DNA of 64,000 nt from NCBI GenBank assembly GCA_050486405.1, contig JBJHDF010000010.1:1-64000 (forward strand), read 5' to 3'. This stretch comes from JBJHDF01 sp050486405 (GTDB lineage: Bacteria > Pseudomonadota > Gammaproteobacteria > Pseudomonadales > Cellvibrionaceae). Positions within the stretch are counted from its first letter, which is position 1. Each line of letters starts with the position of its first letter. The notes under the pieces were generated by a model. That model ran no database searches, was not told the origin of the DNA, and saw only the letters and a program-made list of their open reading frames with translations. This document shows, piece by piece, positions 22,325 through 31,294 of this stretch. A program made the translations under genes and the position numbers.

Positions 22325-24388
22325 TTATTGAGGCGGTGGAATCAGCTTGATATCGCCCTTCTCCAGCCACTTGCGGAACTCGGCGGCGGGCAGTGGCTTG
22401 GCGATCATATAGCCCTGCCCATAGAGACAGCCCATACTCTGCAACAGATCGCACTGCTCGCGGGTCTCAATGCCTTCGGCAATCACCTGGAAATTCAACT
22501 CCTGACCGATGCGTATCACCATCTCACAGATGGCTCGACTGTAGGAATCCTCGAGTATCCGTTTGACGAAACTCAGGTCCAGTTTGATGCCGGTAAAGGG
22601 GTACTCCCGGATGTAACGTAGCGATGAGTAGCCAGTGCCGAAGTCATCCAGGGACATGGCGACGCCGTCGGCGCGCAGGCGGCGAATCTGTTGCATCAGG
22701 CGGCCAGAGCCCTCGTCGAACACGCTTTCGGTGATTTCCAGTTCCAGTTCAGCGGGTCCGGTGGCGGTTTCCGTGAGAATCCGCCGCACGGCTCCAGCCA
22801 GGTCGGTATTGAGAAACTGCACCAAGGAGACGTTGACGGCAATGGGCACCAGTGGCAGCCCCTCCGCCTGCCACTGCCGCAATTGCCGGCAGGCTTCCCG
22901 CAGGGCCCACTCGCCAATGGGCACGATCAAGCGGCTCTGTTCCGCCACCGGAATAAACTGCGCCGGAGACTGCATACCCAGACGCGGGTGGCGCCAGCGC
23001 AACAGTGCTTCGGCACCGATCAGGCTGCCACTGGCCAGCTCCACCTTGGGTTGGTAAAACAATTCAAATTCATCATTGTTCAGCGCCGAGCGCAGATTGT
23101 GGGTGATGCGCAGACGCTCATGGGTATCGCGCTCCATCTCCGGCGTAAACACCAGCCACTGTCTGCCTGTGCCGCGCGCGTTGAACAGTGCTATTTCGGC
23201 CCGGCGCAGGGCGCCCAGCGCGTCGGTGGCAACCTGCACCAACCCGAAGTTGACTTCGACGCGGATACTGCCGCCGGGCAGCCGAAACGGCTCCTGAAAC
23301 AGAACGGATACGCTCTCGGCAGCGCCTGCCATGTCTATACGTTGTGCATCTCCCCGGGGCATGAAAATCGATATTTCATCGCCGCCCACACGACCGACCA
23401 GACCGCCGTCGCTCAGCCACTCCTCGATGCGGCGACCGATCTCCCGCAACAACTGGTCGCCCTGGCTATAGCCGTAGGTTTCGTTGATATCCCTCATGCC
23501 GGCTATATTCAAAGCCACCACAAAGCCACCTACCCGCTGGGTATTCTCCAGGCTTTTACGCAGCAGTTCGACAAATCCATCCCGAGACAAGAGACCCGTG
23601 AGATGGTCCTTGTAGGCCATATTACTGAGCTTTTCCAGCGAGTGCCTCAGCTCTGCCTGGTAATCGCGTATCTTCATCTCGTGTTGCTGCCGCAACTCGG
23701 CCATGCGGTTAAAGGATTCGCCCAACTGCCCCAGTTCGTCCTTGCCCAGAGGCGGAACTCTGGCGTCGAGATCACCGCCGCCGACCCGGGCAATGGTCCG
23801 CTCCAGAGCAGTAACAGGCGCGGTGATACGCCAATGGATCACGGCAAACCCAAACAGCGCCAGCGCCGCCATGACAACGGCGAGAAGGGCGAGTGTTTGA
23901 ATGCTTCGCTGCAGGGATCTGTCCACCGACGCGTAGCGCTCGGCAATGATGGTTTTCAGGGCGCCGATGAGGCCGGCCTGATGGATACCCAACTGACCGC
24001 CGATTACATTCACCGCCGTTTGCCGGTCACCAAGCGCCGGGAAAAGGCCCTCCTCCCTGGTGAAGGCGCTGGTGATGATTTCCTCAATTTCTTCGAGATG
24101 CTGTCGCGCCGCCAGTGCGGCGTAGTGATCCATATCGTAAAGGGTTTCCAGGAGTGCAGCGATTTCCAGGCGCAGGCCCTCGACTACCTGTGGCCCCGGT
24201 CGAAACAACAGCACGTGACTGACCGCCACACCTATTTCCACCACCCGGCTCTCGATGGTGACCAGGCGTTCAATCTCGGCCAGGTCCGCACGCAGGGTGT
24301 GCCAGGTGTGGTAGACCACCGACATGGTCACAGCGAGCCCGAACAGGCTACCCAGCAAGGAAAGCTTGGCCAGGTATCGCAACTTCAC
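22325..24388 (-). CDS. Membrane HAMP-GGDEF-EAL c-di-GMP protein
   Basis: The product is 687 aa from a GTG that overlaps the upstream gene's TGA (GTGA), so the pair is translationally coupled. The order is TM1 (~8-27), a periplasmic sensor of about 135 residues, TM2 (~163-185), HAMP (~185-237), GGDEF (~260-425) and EAL (~430-680). The GGDEF signature reads GGDEI (334-338) and the domain may be degenerate; the EAL motif (459-461) and downstream EITES, LDDFGTGYSS, KLDLSF and AEGIET are intact, so phosphodiesterase activity is more likely than synthesis. It is likely signal-coupled to the binding protein encoded just upstream. Confidence 0.92.
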   Translation of the reverse strand: MKLRYLAKLSLLGSLFGLAVTMSVVYHTWHTLRADLAEIERLVTIESRVVEIGVAVSHVLLFRPGPQVVEGLRLEIAALLETLYDMDHYAALAARQHLEEIEEIITSAFTREEGLFPALGDRQTAVNVIGGQLGIHQAGLIGALKTIIAERYASVDRSLQRSIQTLALLAVVMAALALFGFAVIHWRITAPVTALERTIARVGGGDLDARVPPLGKDELGQLGESFNRMAELRQQHEMKIRDYQAELRHSLEKLSNMAYKDHLTGLLSRDGFVELLRKSLENTQRVGGFVVALNIAGMRDINETYGYSQGDQLLREIGRRIEEWLSDGGLVGRVGGDEISIFMPRGDAQRIDMAGAAESVSVLFQEPFRLPGGSIRVEVNFGLVQVATDALGALRRAEIALFNARGTGRQWLVFTPEMERDTHERLRITHNLRSALNNDEFELFYQPKVELASGSLIGAEALLRWRHPRLGMQSPAQFIPVAEQSRLIVPIGEWALREACRQLRQWQAEGLPLVPIAVNVSLVQFLNTDLAGAVRRILTETATGPAELELEITESVFDEGSGRLMQQIRRLRADGVAMSLDDFGTGYSSLRYIREYPFTGIKLDLSFVKRILEDSYSRAICEMVIRIGQELNFQVIAEGIETREQCDLLQSMGCLYGQGYMIAKPLPAAEFRKWLEKGDIKLIPPPQ

Positions 24389-25440
24389 GGTTCGCTTTCC
24401 GTGTCTGTATCCCGCCCCGCCCAGATATCCAGTATCAGCAGCCGTTGCGGCGCCACACGGGACATGGGACCCGGCGCCAGGTAGCGTTCCGGGCCGGGGC
24501 GGAAGCGCGAAGCACCGTTTTGCCGGGACAGAAACCAGTCCAACTGCTGCTCGATGTCGATCAACACCGACCACTGCAGCCCGGGGTGGTAGATGACCTT
24601 GCCCGCCAGAGAGCGCAGGTAGGTATCTGACAGGTCGGCATCCGTCTTTTGCAGTTGTCTGGCAAGCCCCGGATCTTCGAACATGGTTTTCACAGCACGG
24701 AGATAGCCAACCAGGATGCGATCAGCCACGTCAGGGTACTTCTCCACGGTTGCCCTGTGACTGACCAACAGCCAGTTCAGAGTGTATATGTGCCGCTGGG
24801 AGAAGCGCCGGGTCTCCAGGCCGAGATCGCGCTCTATGCGATAAATCCAGGGATCCCAGACCACCACCGCATCCACCTCACCCTGGAGCAGCGCTGCATT
24901 CATGGCGTCCAGCGGCATATACAACAGCTCCACGCCGGCAAGCCCATACACTGCGGCAAACAGTCCCCAAAAGTACTCAGCCGAGGTATCGGCCAGTACC
25001 CCCACTCGACGATAGGCAAGGTCTGACGGCCGCTGAATGCCCCGTTCGGACACGGCCAGTACGTGATGGGTCTGGTTGGACATGCTGATTGCTGCCAACA
25101 CCACCAGATCATCCGGGCTCTTGTCCGGTGTCTGGTGTAACAGTGCCTGCGCCAGCGGCGTGGTCGCCACCAGCGCATAGTCCACTTTGCGAGCAAGGAG
25201 CATGTCTATGGAAGCGCGCCCGGACGCCTCGTAACTGACCTTCACCTTTGCGCCGGGGCCATCAAAGTAGCCGCGAACGTCGGCAACCCGGGTTGGCGCG
25301 TCGTGGACCCAGGACGACCCTGAAATCCAGAGAACTGACTCGGCAGGGTCTGTGCTGCCCCAGCCAAAAGGCGCCAGACCCATGCACAAGGCGAGGGTCT
25401 GGCAGGTATGGCGGATGTAGTTATTGCAAGTGTAATACAT
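24385..25440 (-). CDS. NMT1/THI5-like substrate-binding protein
   Basis: The 351-aa product starts at ATG 25440 (MYYTCNNYIRHTCQTLALCM); the open frame continues upstream, but that part lacks coding-like content. The type 2 periplasmic-binding fold is seen in SYEASGRASIDMLLARKVDY, PSDLAYRRVGVLADTSAEYF and VDAVVVWDPWIYRIERDLGL. A clean signal peptide is not obvious, though a hydrophobic stretch begins near residue 15. Such proteins can deliver a ligand to an ABC transporter or to a sensor; here the only partner gene is the overlapping GGDEF/EAL receptor, with no permease. Its ligand is unknown. Confidence 0.82.
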   Translation of the reverse strand: MYYTCNNYIRHTCQTLALCMGLAPFGWGSTDPAESVLWISGSSWVHDAPTRVADVRGYFDGPGAKVKVSYEASGRASIDMLLARKVDYALVATTPLAQALLHQTPDKSPDDLVVLAAISMSNQTHHVLAVSERGIQRPSDLAYRRVGVLADTSAEYFWGLFAAVYGLAGVELLYMPLDAMNAALLQGEVDAVVVWDPWIYRIERDLGLETRRFSQRHIYTLNWLLVSHRATVEKYPDVADRILVGYLRAVKTMFEDPGLARQLQKTDADLSDTYLRSLAGKVIYHPGLQWSVLIDIEQQLDWFLSRQNGASRFRPGPERYLAPGPMSRVAPQRLLILDIWAGRDTDTESEP

Positions 25441-25558
25441 GCTGTCCGTGCCGCGATCGATAAACTGCAGGGCGAACACTGTTTCTGTCAGTCTACACCC
25501 TGCCCCAGGTTCCAGCCAGCGCGCTGCTCCACTTTCTGTGGGCAAAACCACCAAAATT

Positions 25559-25588
25559 TTGACAGATCGCGGTGGATAATCCCACAAT
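25559..25588 (+). promoter_or_regulatory. Candidate sigma-70 promoter for the cvpA-like gene
   Basis: A perfect TTGACA (25559-25564) is followed after 18 bases by CACAAT (25583-25588), 33 bases before the cvpA-like ATG. Confidence 0.45.
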
Positions 25589-25621
25589 AGGTGCATTAGC
25601 CACCGAATTCCGGAGTGCGTC

Positions 25622-26716
25622 ATGTCCTGGATCGCCAACATCGCCATCCTGGCTTTTGTGGTACTTGTTATCGCCTTTGCCATTCGTGGTTACCGGCGCG
25701 GCTTGCTGGGCTCCCTGGAGGGCCTGATCGCACTGGCCGCCACTGCCGTGGTTTTCTATCGCTATCTGCAGGACTTGATGCTGCTGGTGCGCCAGTACAC
25801 CCCGCTCGATGGCCTGCTGGCCTACCTGTTGCTGTGGATAGCGCTCTATGTCGCTGCCCTATTGGCCATCAAGCTAATTTTCGCGATACTCAAGCGGCTG
25901 CTGCCGGAGTCTTTCAGCGACTCCGGCGTGTCCCGCCTGGGCGGTTTGATAGTGGGCGGCATCTTTGGAGTCATCTGCGGCACGGCGGTGGTTTACCTGA
26001 TGTCCATTTACGATGAGGCCCGTCATCCCCACGGCAACGTCGACAATATTGCGCTGTACGATTTCAGTCGCTCCGCCACGGCCGCACTGACAAAGGCGGT
26101 GGTAAAACAGCTGGATCCCGCACCGGCCAGCCTGAATCTGGCCGAAAGCTTTGCCCGGTCACCAGTGGCGACCACGCGACGTATTGAAAGAGTAGCCGGC
26201 AATCAGGAACTGCAACAGTTGTTCAACGACACCGAGGCCCAACAGTTGATGACGGACGGCAGAGTCGATGAACTCCTGGCATCCCCCCGCTTTCAGAGCG
26301 TTATGGCCAATACCGACATTCAATCGTTTCTCAATGATCTCGGCTGGCGAGCCCAAGATCTCGAAGGACAGCGACAGGTGGCGGAAAACGTGACGGTTGC
26401 CTGGCAGCGCCGGGAAGCCCTGCAGCAAGATCCCAGAGTGCGCGCCATTGTTGAAGACCCGGAGTTTCAGCGACAATTGCGCGACAACAACCGCCTGCAA
26501 TTAATGATGAATCCACAACTCGCCCGGCTTACTGAAATCGTATTCTCCGAGATCAACCACGGGGTTGGGGGCGACCTGAGAACCGAGCAGCGCTACCGGA
26601 TCAAAGACGATCAAGGTACCCTGCTGCGCGAACTTGACGGCGGCGCAGGTGGCAGCGAAGTGGACATCTACCAGCGTCGGAATGAGAGCGGTGTGATACA
26701 CTACTCCGACTACTGA
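25622..26716 (+). CDS. CvpA-family membrane protein with extended C-terminus
   Basis: This 364-aa protein has a CvpA-type membrane part (about 1-130, four hydrophobic segments with RGYRRGLLGSLEGLIALAA and a conserved SRLGGLIVGGIFGVICG). A ~230-residue soluble tail follows, and it ends in a DUF4124-like VDIYQRRNESGVIHYSDY. Typical CvpA proteins are about 170 aa, so the tail is an unusual fusion. The role is unknown; CvpA was linked to colicin V production and envelope function. The last bases lie 22 bp before yjbQ. Confidence 0.78.
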   Translation: MSWIANIAILAFVVLVIAFAIRGYRRGLLGSLEGLIALAATAVVFYRYLQDLMLLVRQYTPLDGLLAYLLLWIALYVAALLAIKLIFAILKRLLPESFSDSGVSRLGGLIVGGIFGVICGTAVVYLMSIYDEARHPHGNVDNIALYDFSRSATAALTKAVVKQLDPAPASLNLAESFARSPVATTRRIERVAGNQELQQLFNDTEAQQLMTDGRVDELLASPRFQSVMANTDIQSFLNDLGWRAQDLEGQRQVAENVTVAWQRREALQQDPRVRAIVEDPEFQRQLRDNNRLQLMMNPQLARLTEIVFSEINHGVGGDLRTEQRYRIKDDQGTLLRELDGGAGGSEVDIYQRRNESGVIHYSDY

Positions 26717-26738
26717 CCTATCCACGTCGATGCGCACC

Positions 26739-27164
26739 ATGTGGTTACAAAAAGATATCTTACTGCCAGAAAAGCCTCGCGGCTTTCATTTGATTACGGA
26801 CAAGGTCCTGGACTCACTGCCCGAACTGCGTAACATCCAGTGCGGACTCCTGCACCTGTTAATCAAGCACACTTCCGCATCGCTCAGCGTCAACGAAAAT
26901 GCCGACCCCACGGTGCGCCAGGATCTGGAGAGTCACTTCAATCAAATGGTGCCGGAGCGGGCACCCTACTATCGCCACGACTACGAAGGCGACGACGATA
27001 TGCCCGCCCACATCAAAAGCAGTCTGCTGGGCGCCAGCATCACACTGCCGATCAGCGACGGACAGCTCAATCTCGGCACCTGGCAGGGAATCTATCTTTG
27101 TGAACACCGCAATCGCGGTGGTAGACGAAGTTTACTGGCGACGATCAACGGCCAGTCGGGCTAG
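26739..27164 (+). CDS. yjbQ: YjbQ family protein (secondary thiamine-phosphate synthase-like)
   Basis: The 141-aa product starts at ATG 26739 (MWLQKDILLPEKPRG); an ATG 9 bases upstream is also possible, but MW is the family's usual beginning. Core blocks are GLLHLLIKHTSASLSVNENA, RHDYEGDDDMPAHIKSSLLG and LGTWQGIYLCEHRNRGGRR, the conserved YjbQ/UPF0047 pattern. E. coli YjbQ has weak thiamin-phosphate synthase activity; its main role is unclear. It overlaps the convergent rluA by 4 bp. Confidence 0.9.
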   Translation: MWLQKDILLPEKPRGFHLITDKVLDSLPELRNIQCGLLHLLIKHTSASLSVNENADPTVRQDLESHFNQMVPERAPYYRHDYEGDDDMPAHIKSSLLGASITLPISDGQLNLGTWQGIYLCEHRNRGGRRSLLATINGQSG

Positions 27165-27868
27165 AAGCCAGGCTCACTAACCCCCGCCACAGGCTCACCC
27201 GTCACCGGGTGCAGGAATCGCAGCTCAGTGGCGTGCAGCAGCAAGCGCGGCGCGGCGGCACGGGTGTCCTCGTCGGCGTAGAATTCACAACCCAGAATCG
27301 GATGCCCGATGGCTTGCAGGTGCAGACGCAACTGGTGGGAGCGCCCGGTAATGGGCGCCAGAGACAGACGGGTGGTATTGGCAACAGCGTCCCGGGAAAT
27401 TACCTGGTAACCGGTTACCGAAGGCTTGCCTTGCTCATGACAAATTTTGTAGCGCGGTCGCTGCTCCCGGTCGACGGCGATGGGCAGGTTGATCTCGCCC
27501 TGATCCTGCGCCACCTGCCCCCGCACCACCGCCGTGTAGCGCTTGGCCACAGTACGGGCCTGAAACTGGCGGCCGATATGGGACAAGGCCGCCTTGTTCA
27601 GGGGAACCACCAGCAATCCGGATGTGGCGAAATCCAGCCGGTGCACGGCTGCCGCACCAGGGTATAGCGGCAGGAGGCGGCTGATCACACAGTCCCGGTT
27701 GGCCGGATGCCGCCCGGGCACACTGAGCAGCCCCGCCGGCTTGTCCACCAGCAGAAAGTGCTCATCCTCCCGGAGAATGCGGATGTCCGCGCTGCAGGGC
27801 GGCAGAATGTGCAGATCGTCCAGTGGTTGGGACATGGCGTTATCCGGCAGGTGATGGGCGGCGGCCAT
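27161..27868 (-). CDS. rluA: RluA-family pseudouridine synthase
   Basis: The 235-aa product starts at ATG 27868, with GAGGTGG upstream. The catalytic motif HRLDFATSG, carrying the nucleophilic Asp, and LAPITGRSHQLRLHLQAIGH identify a RluA-type enzyme; length and lack of an S4 domain fit RluA, which modifies 23S rRNA U746 and some tRNA U32. Target assignment rests on length and family resemblance. Confidence 0.88.
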   Translation of the reverse strand: MAAAHHLPDNAMSQPLDDLHILPPCSADIRILREDEHFLLVDKPAGLLSVPGRHPANRDCVISRLLPLYPGAAAVHRLDFATSGLLVVPLNKAALSHIGRQFQARTVAKRYTAVVRGQVAQDQGEINLPIAVDREQRPRYKICHEQGKPSVTGYQVISRDAVANTTRLSLAPITGRSHQLRLHLQAIGHPILGCEFYADEDTRAAAPRLLLHATELRFLHPVTGEPVAGVSEPGF

Positions 27869-27912
27869 GATACCACCTCAGCAACTGGCAGAAACGACCA
27901 AAATCGGGCACC

Positions 27913-28203
27913 ATGGCGCCACTATTGCCCCCTGAAATGAGTCCTGCCGGTGTTGCCATGCCCCTGAAAACCACCACTCCCGAGAAGAATCCCGCACTGG
28001 AGAACGCCGAACAGCGCAAGCCCCGCTTTGGCAGCATTGTGCTGAGCACCCTGGCGGCAGCCCTGGGCGTGCAAAGCAACAAAAACCGGGAGAGGGACTT
28101 TCGAGAGGGTAATATCTACGTCTTTATCATCGCCGGCTTGATTTTCAGCCTGGCGTTTGTGCTGGGGCTGGTACTGGTGGTCCGTCTGGTGCTGGCGAAC
28201 TAG
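27913..28203 (+). CDS. DUF2970 domain protein
   Basis: This product of up to 96 aa (starts at 27913, 27937 or 27958 are possible; no ribosome-binding site decides) has the DUF2970 signature RFGSIVLSTLAAALGVQS, an NRERDF linker and one C-terminal membrane helix (VFIIAGLIFSLAFVLGLVLV). It is a small single-pass inner-membrane protein of unknown function, common in gammaproteobacteria. Confidence 0.78.
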   Translation: MAPLLPPEMSPAGVAMPLKTTTPEKNPALENAEQRKPRFGSIVLSTLAAALGVQSNKNRERDFREGNIYVFIIAGLIFSLAFVLGLVLVVRLVLAN

Positions 28204-28211
28204 CCGTCAGC

Positions 28212-28676
28212 CTACACCTGCCTCCAGAGGGTCAGGGTCTCAACCTCGCCGACCCGCAGCAATTTCTGGAGGTTACCTTTCAGGCCCCGCAGCTCCGTCG
28301 CCGGCAGCTCGCTGAGAAAGCGCTGCTGGTGCTCCAGCGCTGCCTGATTCAGGGATCCGATCCTGGCCTTGCCGACTGTGGTCAGCGTAATTCTGATGGA
28401 ACGGCGGTCGCCGTCATCGTGGTGGCGCTCCAGCATCTGCTTGGCGGCCAAGCGATCCAGTAGTCGGGTCACCGCCGAGCGATCCACGCCCATACCGTCG
28501 GCCAACAGCGCCGGCGTATCCGCCGCTTCGTGGTACAACAGATTGAGAATCTGCCACTGTGGCCAACTGATATCCTCGTCCTTGAGCGCTTCATTAAAGC
28601 TGTCACGCATAGTCGCCGCCAGCCGGTTGAGCCAGAACACGAAACTGTTGTGGAGATGGAAGTCTTTGCCGCTCAT
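28212..28676 (-). CDS. MarR-family regulator
   Basis: The 154-aa winged-helix regulator shows DISWPQWQILNLLYHEAA, the recognition region VDRSAVTRLLDRLAAKQMLE and the wing HHDDGDRRSIRITLT, all typical MarR features. A perfect inverted repeat lies 13-35 bp upstream (28689-28711), implying autoregulation. The inducing ligand and further targets are unknown. Confidence 0.9.
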   Translation of the reverse strand: MSGKDFHLHNSFVFWLNRLAATMRDSFNEALKDEDISWPQWQILNLLYHEAADTPALLADGMGVDRSAVTRLLDRLAAKQMLERHHDDGDRRSIRITLTTVGKARIGSLNQAALEHQQRFLSELPATELRGLKGNLQKLLRVGEVETLTLWRQV

Positions 28677-28688
28677 GGGGATATCGCC

Positions 28689-28711
28689 ATTATTGTTGAT
28701 CAGACAATAAT
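28689..28711. promoter_or_regulatory. Candidate MarR operator
   Basis: ATTATTGT and ACAATAAT form a perfect 8-bp inverted repeat around TGATCAG, just upstream of the marR start. Confidence 0.6.
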
Positions 28712-28742
28712 AGCGAAAAGGATAGTTGACGGCAAGGCGGCG

Positions 28743-28862
28743 TCAGGACTGGCCGGCAATCCAGAAAATACAGGCGGCGACGAAAACCAGCACCAGGGCG
28801 GTGGCGACTACCGCATCAACGGCGCTGTCCGGACTGTCTTTTTCCTCGTTGAATTCACTCAT
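28743..28862 (-). CDS. Small single-pass membrane protein (39 aa)
   Basis: The 39-aa frame starts at ATG 28862 with an acidic head (MSEFNEEKDSPDS) and one membrane helix (AVVATALVLVFVAACIFWIA), ending GQS. It is short but has the compact look of real small membrane proteins. The next gene on this strand is marR, 66 bp on. Its function and conservation are unknown to me. Confidence 0.5.
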   Translation of the reverse strand: MSEFNEEKDSPDSAVDAVVATALVLVFVAACIFWIAGQS

Positions 28863-29115
28863 ACATCGGGACTCCAGGGGCTTGAAAGGGCTGTCTGCAA
28901 CGGCGCGTTTTATACACAATTTCCGCTAGGCTGACAAGGCGCTAATAACCTTGGGCTATTTCGTTATCCCGAAACAATCGTTCAGTCTGCCTCCTGTTTC
29001 TGCTAGTCTGGCACTCCGAAGACCCATGCCAACCCCCCGTCCGGACTCGCGGTCGGGAGTGTTTTGGTGTATTCTTCGCGCCTGATTTTTGACCCTCTGG
29101 AGTCACCCAGCCTCT

Positions 29116-30780
29116 ATGTACGTCTACGACCAATACGACCGCGCCATACTGCAACAGCGGGTGGCCCAATTTCGGGACCAGACCGGACGCTATCTGGCCG
29201 GCGAGCTGGACGGCGAGGTCTTTCGCCCCCTGCGCCTGCAGAATGGGCTCTATATCCAGCGGCTGGCGCCCATGCTTCGTATCAACGTGCCCTACGGCAT
29301 GATCAACAGCACCCAGCTGCGCCGCCTGGCCCATATCGCCCGCCACTACGACAAGGGCTACTGCCACGTCAGCACCCGGCAGAACATCCAGTTCAACTGG
29401 CCCGACCTGACCGAAGTACCGGATATCCTGCAGGAACTGGCGGACGTGGAGATGCACTGCACCCAGTCCAGCGGCAACTGCATCCGCAATATCACCTCGG
29501 ACCAGTTTGCCGGCGTGGCCGAAGACGAAATCGTCGACCCCCGCCCCTACTGCGAAATTGTGCGCCAGTGGTCCAGCTTCCACCCGGAATTTGCCTTCCT
29601 GCCGCGCAAGTTCAAGATCGCCATCAGCGGCTCCCAACGCGACCGGGCGGCCATTGCCGTACACGACATCGGCCTGCAACTGGTGCGCAACGACGCTGGC
29701 GAAGTGGGTTTCAGTGTTTACGTGGGCGGTGGCCTGGGCCGTACGCCGGTGATCGGCTCCCTGATCCGTGAGTTTCTGCCGCAGCAGTACATTCTGTCCT
29801 ATCTGGAAGCCATACTGCGCATCTACAACCAGTTTGGCCGGCGCGACAACAAGTACAAGGCCCGCATCAAGATCCTGGTACGCGCCCTGACGCCGGAAAT
29901 CTTCGCCGAAAAGGTGGAGGCCGAGTGGGCGCACCTGAAGGACGATCAGAACACCCTCACCGACGAAGAGATCCAGCGCGCCGCCAGCTTCTTTACCCGG
30001 CCGCCGTACCGCCAACTGGACGACGCCGAAACCCAGCGCCAGGTGGACGCCCAGGCCGCAGATACCCTGGCCTTTGCCAAGTGGCTGCAGCGTAACGTGC
30101 GCGGCCACCGGGTGCCCGGCTACGCCGCCGTAACCCTGTCGCTCAAACCCACAGGGGTGGCGCCGGGAGACATCACCGACCGGCAACTGGAAATCATTGC
30201 CGATCTGGCCGACGAATACAGCTTCGGCGAAGCACGCACCACCCACGAGCAGAACATTGTGCTGGCGGATGTGGAGAAGGCCCGCCTGTTTGATTTCTGG
30301 CAGAAAGCCAAGACCGCCGGTTTCGCCACGCCCAATATCGGCACCCTGACCGATATCATCTGCTGCCCGGGCGGCGACTTCTGCTCCCTGGCCAACGCCA
30401 AGTCCATTCCCATTGCCGAGGCCATTCAGCGGCAGTTCGAGGATCTGGATTACGTCTACGATCTGGGCGACCTGGACCTGAACATCTCCGGCTGTATGAA
30501 CGCCTGCGGCCACCACCACGTGGGCCATATCGGCATTCTCGGCGTCGACAAGAAGGGCGAGGAGTTCTACCAGGTGACGCTGGGCGGCAACGCCGCCAAT
30601 GACGCCTCCCTGGGCAATGTGCTGGGGCCGTCATTCGGTGCCGGGGATATGCCCCAGGTGGTACAGAAGATCATCGACGTCTATCTGGAAAACCGCACCG
30701 AGGAAGAACTGTTTATCGACACCTACCGGCGCATCGGTGCCGACCCGTTCAAGGAGCGTGTGTATGCCAAAGCTGGTTAA
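29116..30780 (+). CDS. cysI: Sulfite reductase hemoprotein (nitrite/sulfite reductase family)
   Basis: The 554-aa product starts at ATG 29116 (MYVYDQYDRAILQQ). Two ferredoxin-like half domains flank the siroheme and [4Fe-4S] ligands: CCPGGDFCSLA (Cys-x5-Cys) and SGCMNACGHHHVGH (Cys-x3-Cys). CHVSTRQNIQ supplies siroheme-side residues. It reduces sulfite to sulfide for cysteine synthesis in the cytoplasm, probably with ferredoxin or a separate flavoprotein, since no cysJ lies nearby. The DUF934 gene overlaps its end by 17 bp, as in pseudomonads. Confidence 0.93.
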   Translation: MYVYDQYDRAILQQRVAQFRDQTGRYLAGELDGEVFRPLRLQNGLYIQRLAPMLRINVPYGMINSTQLRRLAHIARHYDKGYCHVSTRQNIQFNWPDLTEVPDILQELADVEMHCTQSSGNCIRNITSDQFAGVAEDEIVDPRPYCEIVRQWSSFHPEFAFLPRKFKIAISGSQRDRAAIAVHDIGLQLVRNDAGEVGFSVYVGGGLGRTPVIGSLIREFLPQQYILSYLEAILRIYNQFGRRDNKYKARIKILVRALTPEIFAEKVEAEWAHLKDDQNTLTDEEIQRAASFFTRPPYRQLDDAETQRQVDAQAADTLAFAKWLQRNVRGHRVPGYAAVTLSLKPTGVAPGDITDRQLEIIADLADEYSFGEARTTHEQNIVLADVEKARLFDFWQKAKTAGFATPNIGTLTDIICCPGGDFCSLANAKSIPIAEAIQRQFEDLDYVYDLGDLDLNISGCMNACGHHHVGHIGILGVDKKGEEFYQVTLGGNAANDASLGNVLGPSFGAGDMPQVVQKIIDVYLENRTEEELFIDTYRRIGADPFKERVYAKAG

Positions 30781-31261
30781 AGACGGCGCCATTGTCGACG
30801 ACGGCTGGACACTGCTGGATAAATCCGCCGAGGATATCAGTGTTCCCGAAGGCGCGGTGATTGTGCCCCTGAACGTTTGGCTGGCGCAGTGTGAGGTATT
30901 GAGAGAGCGGAGCGATGTCGGTGTCTGGCTGGACAGCGACGAAACTGCCGAGCAGATTGGCGCCGATGCCACTGCCCTGCCCCTGATCGCGCTGAATTTT
31001 CCCAGCTTCAATGACGGCCGCGCCTTCTCCACCGCACGCCTATTGCGTGAACGCTACCAGTTCAAGGGCGAACTGCGCGCCGTGGGCGAGTTCGTGCGGG
31101 ACCAGCTCTGCTACCTGCGCCGCTGCGGCTTCAACGCCTTCGCCTTCAGTGACGACAGCGTCGACCTGCAAGGCGCCCTGAAATCCCTGAACGACTTCAG
31201 CGAATACTACCAGGCGGCCGTGGATCAGCCCCTGCCCCTCTTCCGCCGCCGCGCCGTATAA
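30764..31261 (+). CDS. DUF934 protein, sulfite-reductase partner
   Basis: The 165-aa product starts at ATG 30764, inside the last codons of cysI. It has the DUF934 signature LPLIALNFPSFNDGRAFSTA, then RYQFKGELRAVGEFVRDQLC and RRCGFNAFAF. DUF934 genes sit after cysI in many beta- and gammaproteobacteria and are thought to aid the reductase, perhaps as an electron-transfer or assembly partner. The transcript ends at the hairpin at 31266-31281. Confidence 0.88.
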   Translation: MPKLVKDGAIVDDGWTLLDKSAEDISVPEGAVIVPLNVWLAQCEVLRERSDVGVWLDSDETAEQIGADATALPLIALNFPSFNDGRAFSTARLLRERYQFKGELRAVGEFVRDQLCYLRRCGFNAFAFSDDSVDLQGALKSLNDFSEYYQAAVDQPLPLFRRRAV

Positions 31262-31292
31262 AAAAGCGGGCTCCCGCCCGCCCTTTTTCCCC
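31261..31292. terminator. Bidirectional intrinsic terminator between DUF934 and cysN
   Basis: GCGGGC-TCCC-GCCCGC (31266-31281) is a perfect 6-bp stem, with AAAAA before and TTTTT after, so it can terminate from both sides; it separates two convergent operons. Confidence 0.75.
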
Positions 31293-31294
31293 TT

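Noticed and set aside
22691..24484. Plus-strand frame of 597 codons
   Set aside because: It is antisense to the GGDEF/EAL gene, whose motifs are intact.
28942..30528. Minus-strand frame of 528 codons
   Set aside because: It is antisense to cysI, which has all cofactor ligands.
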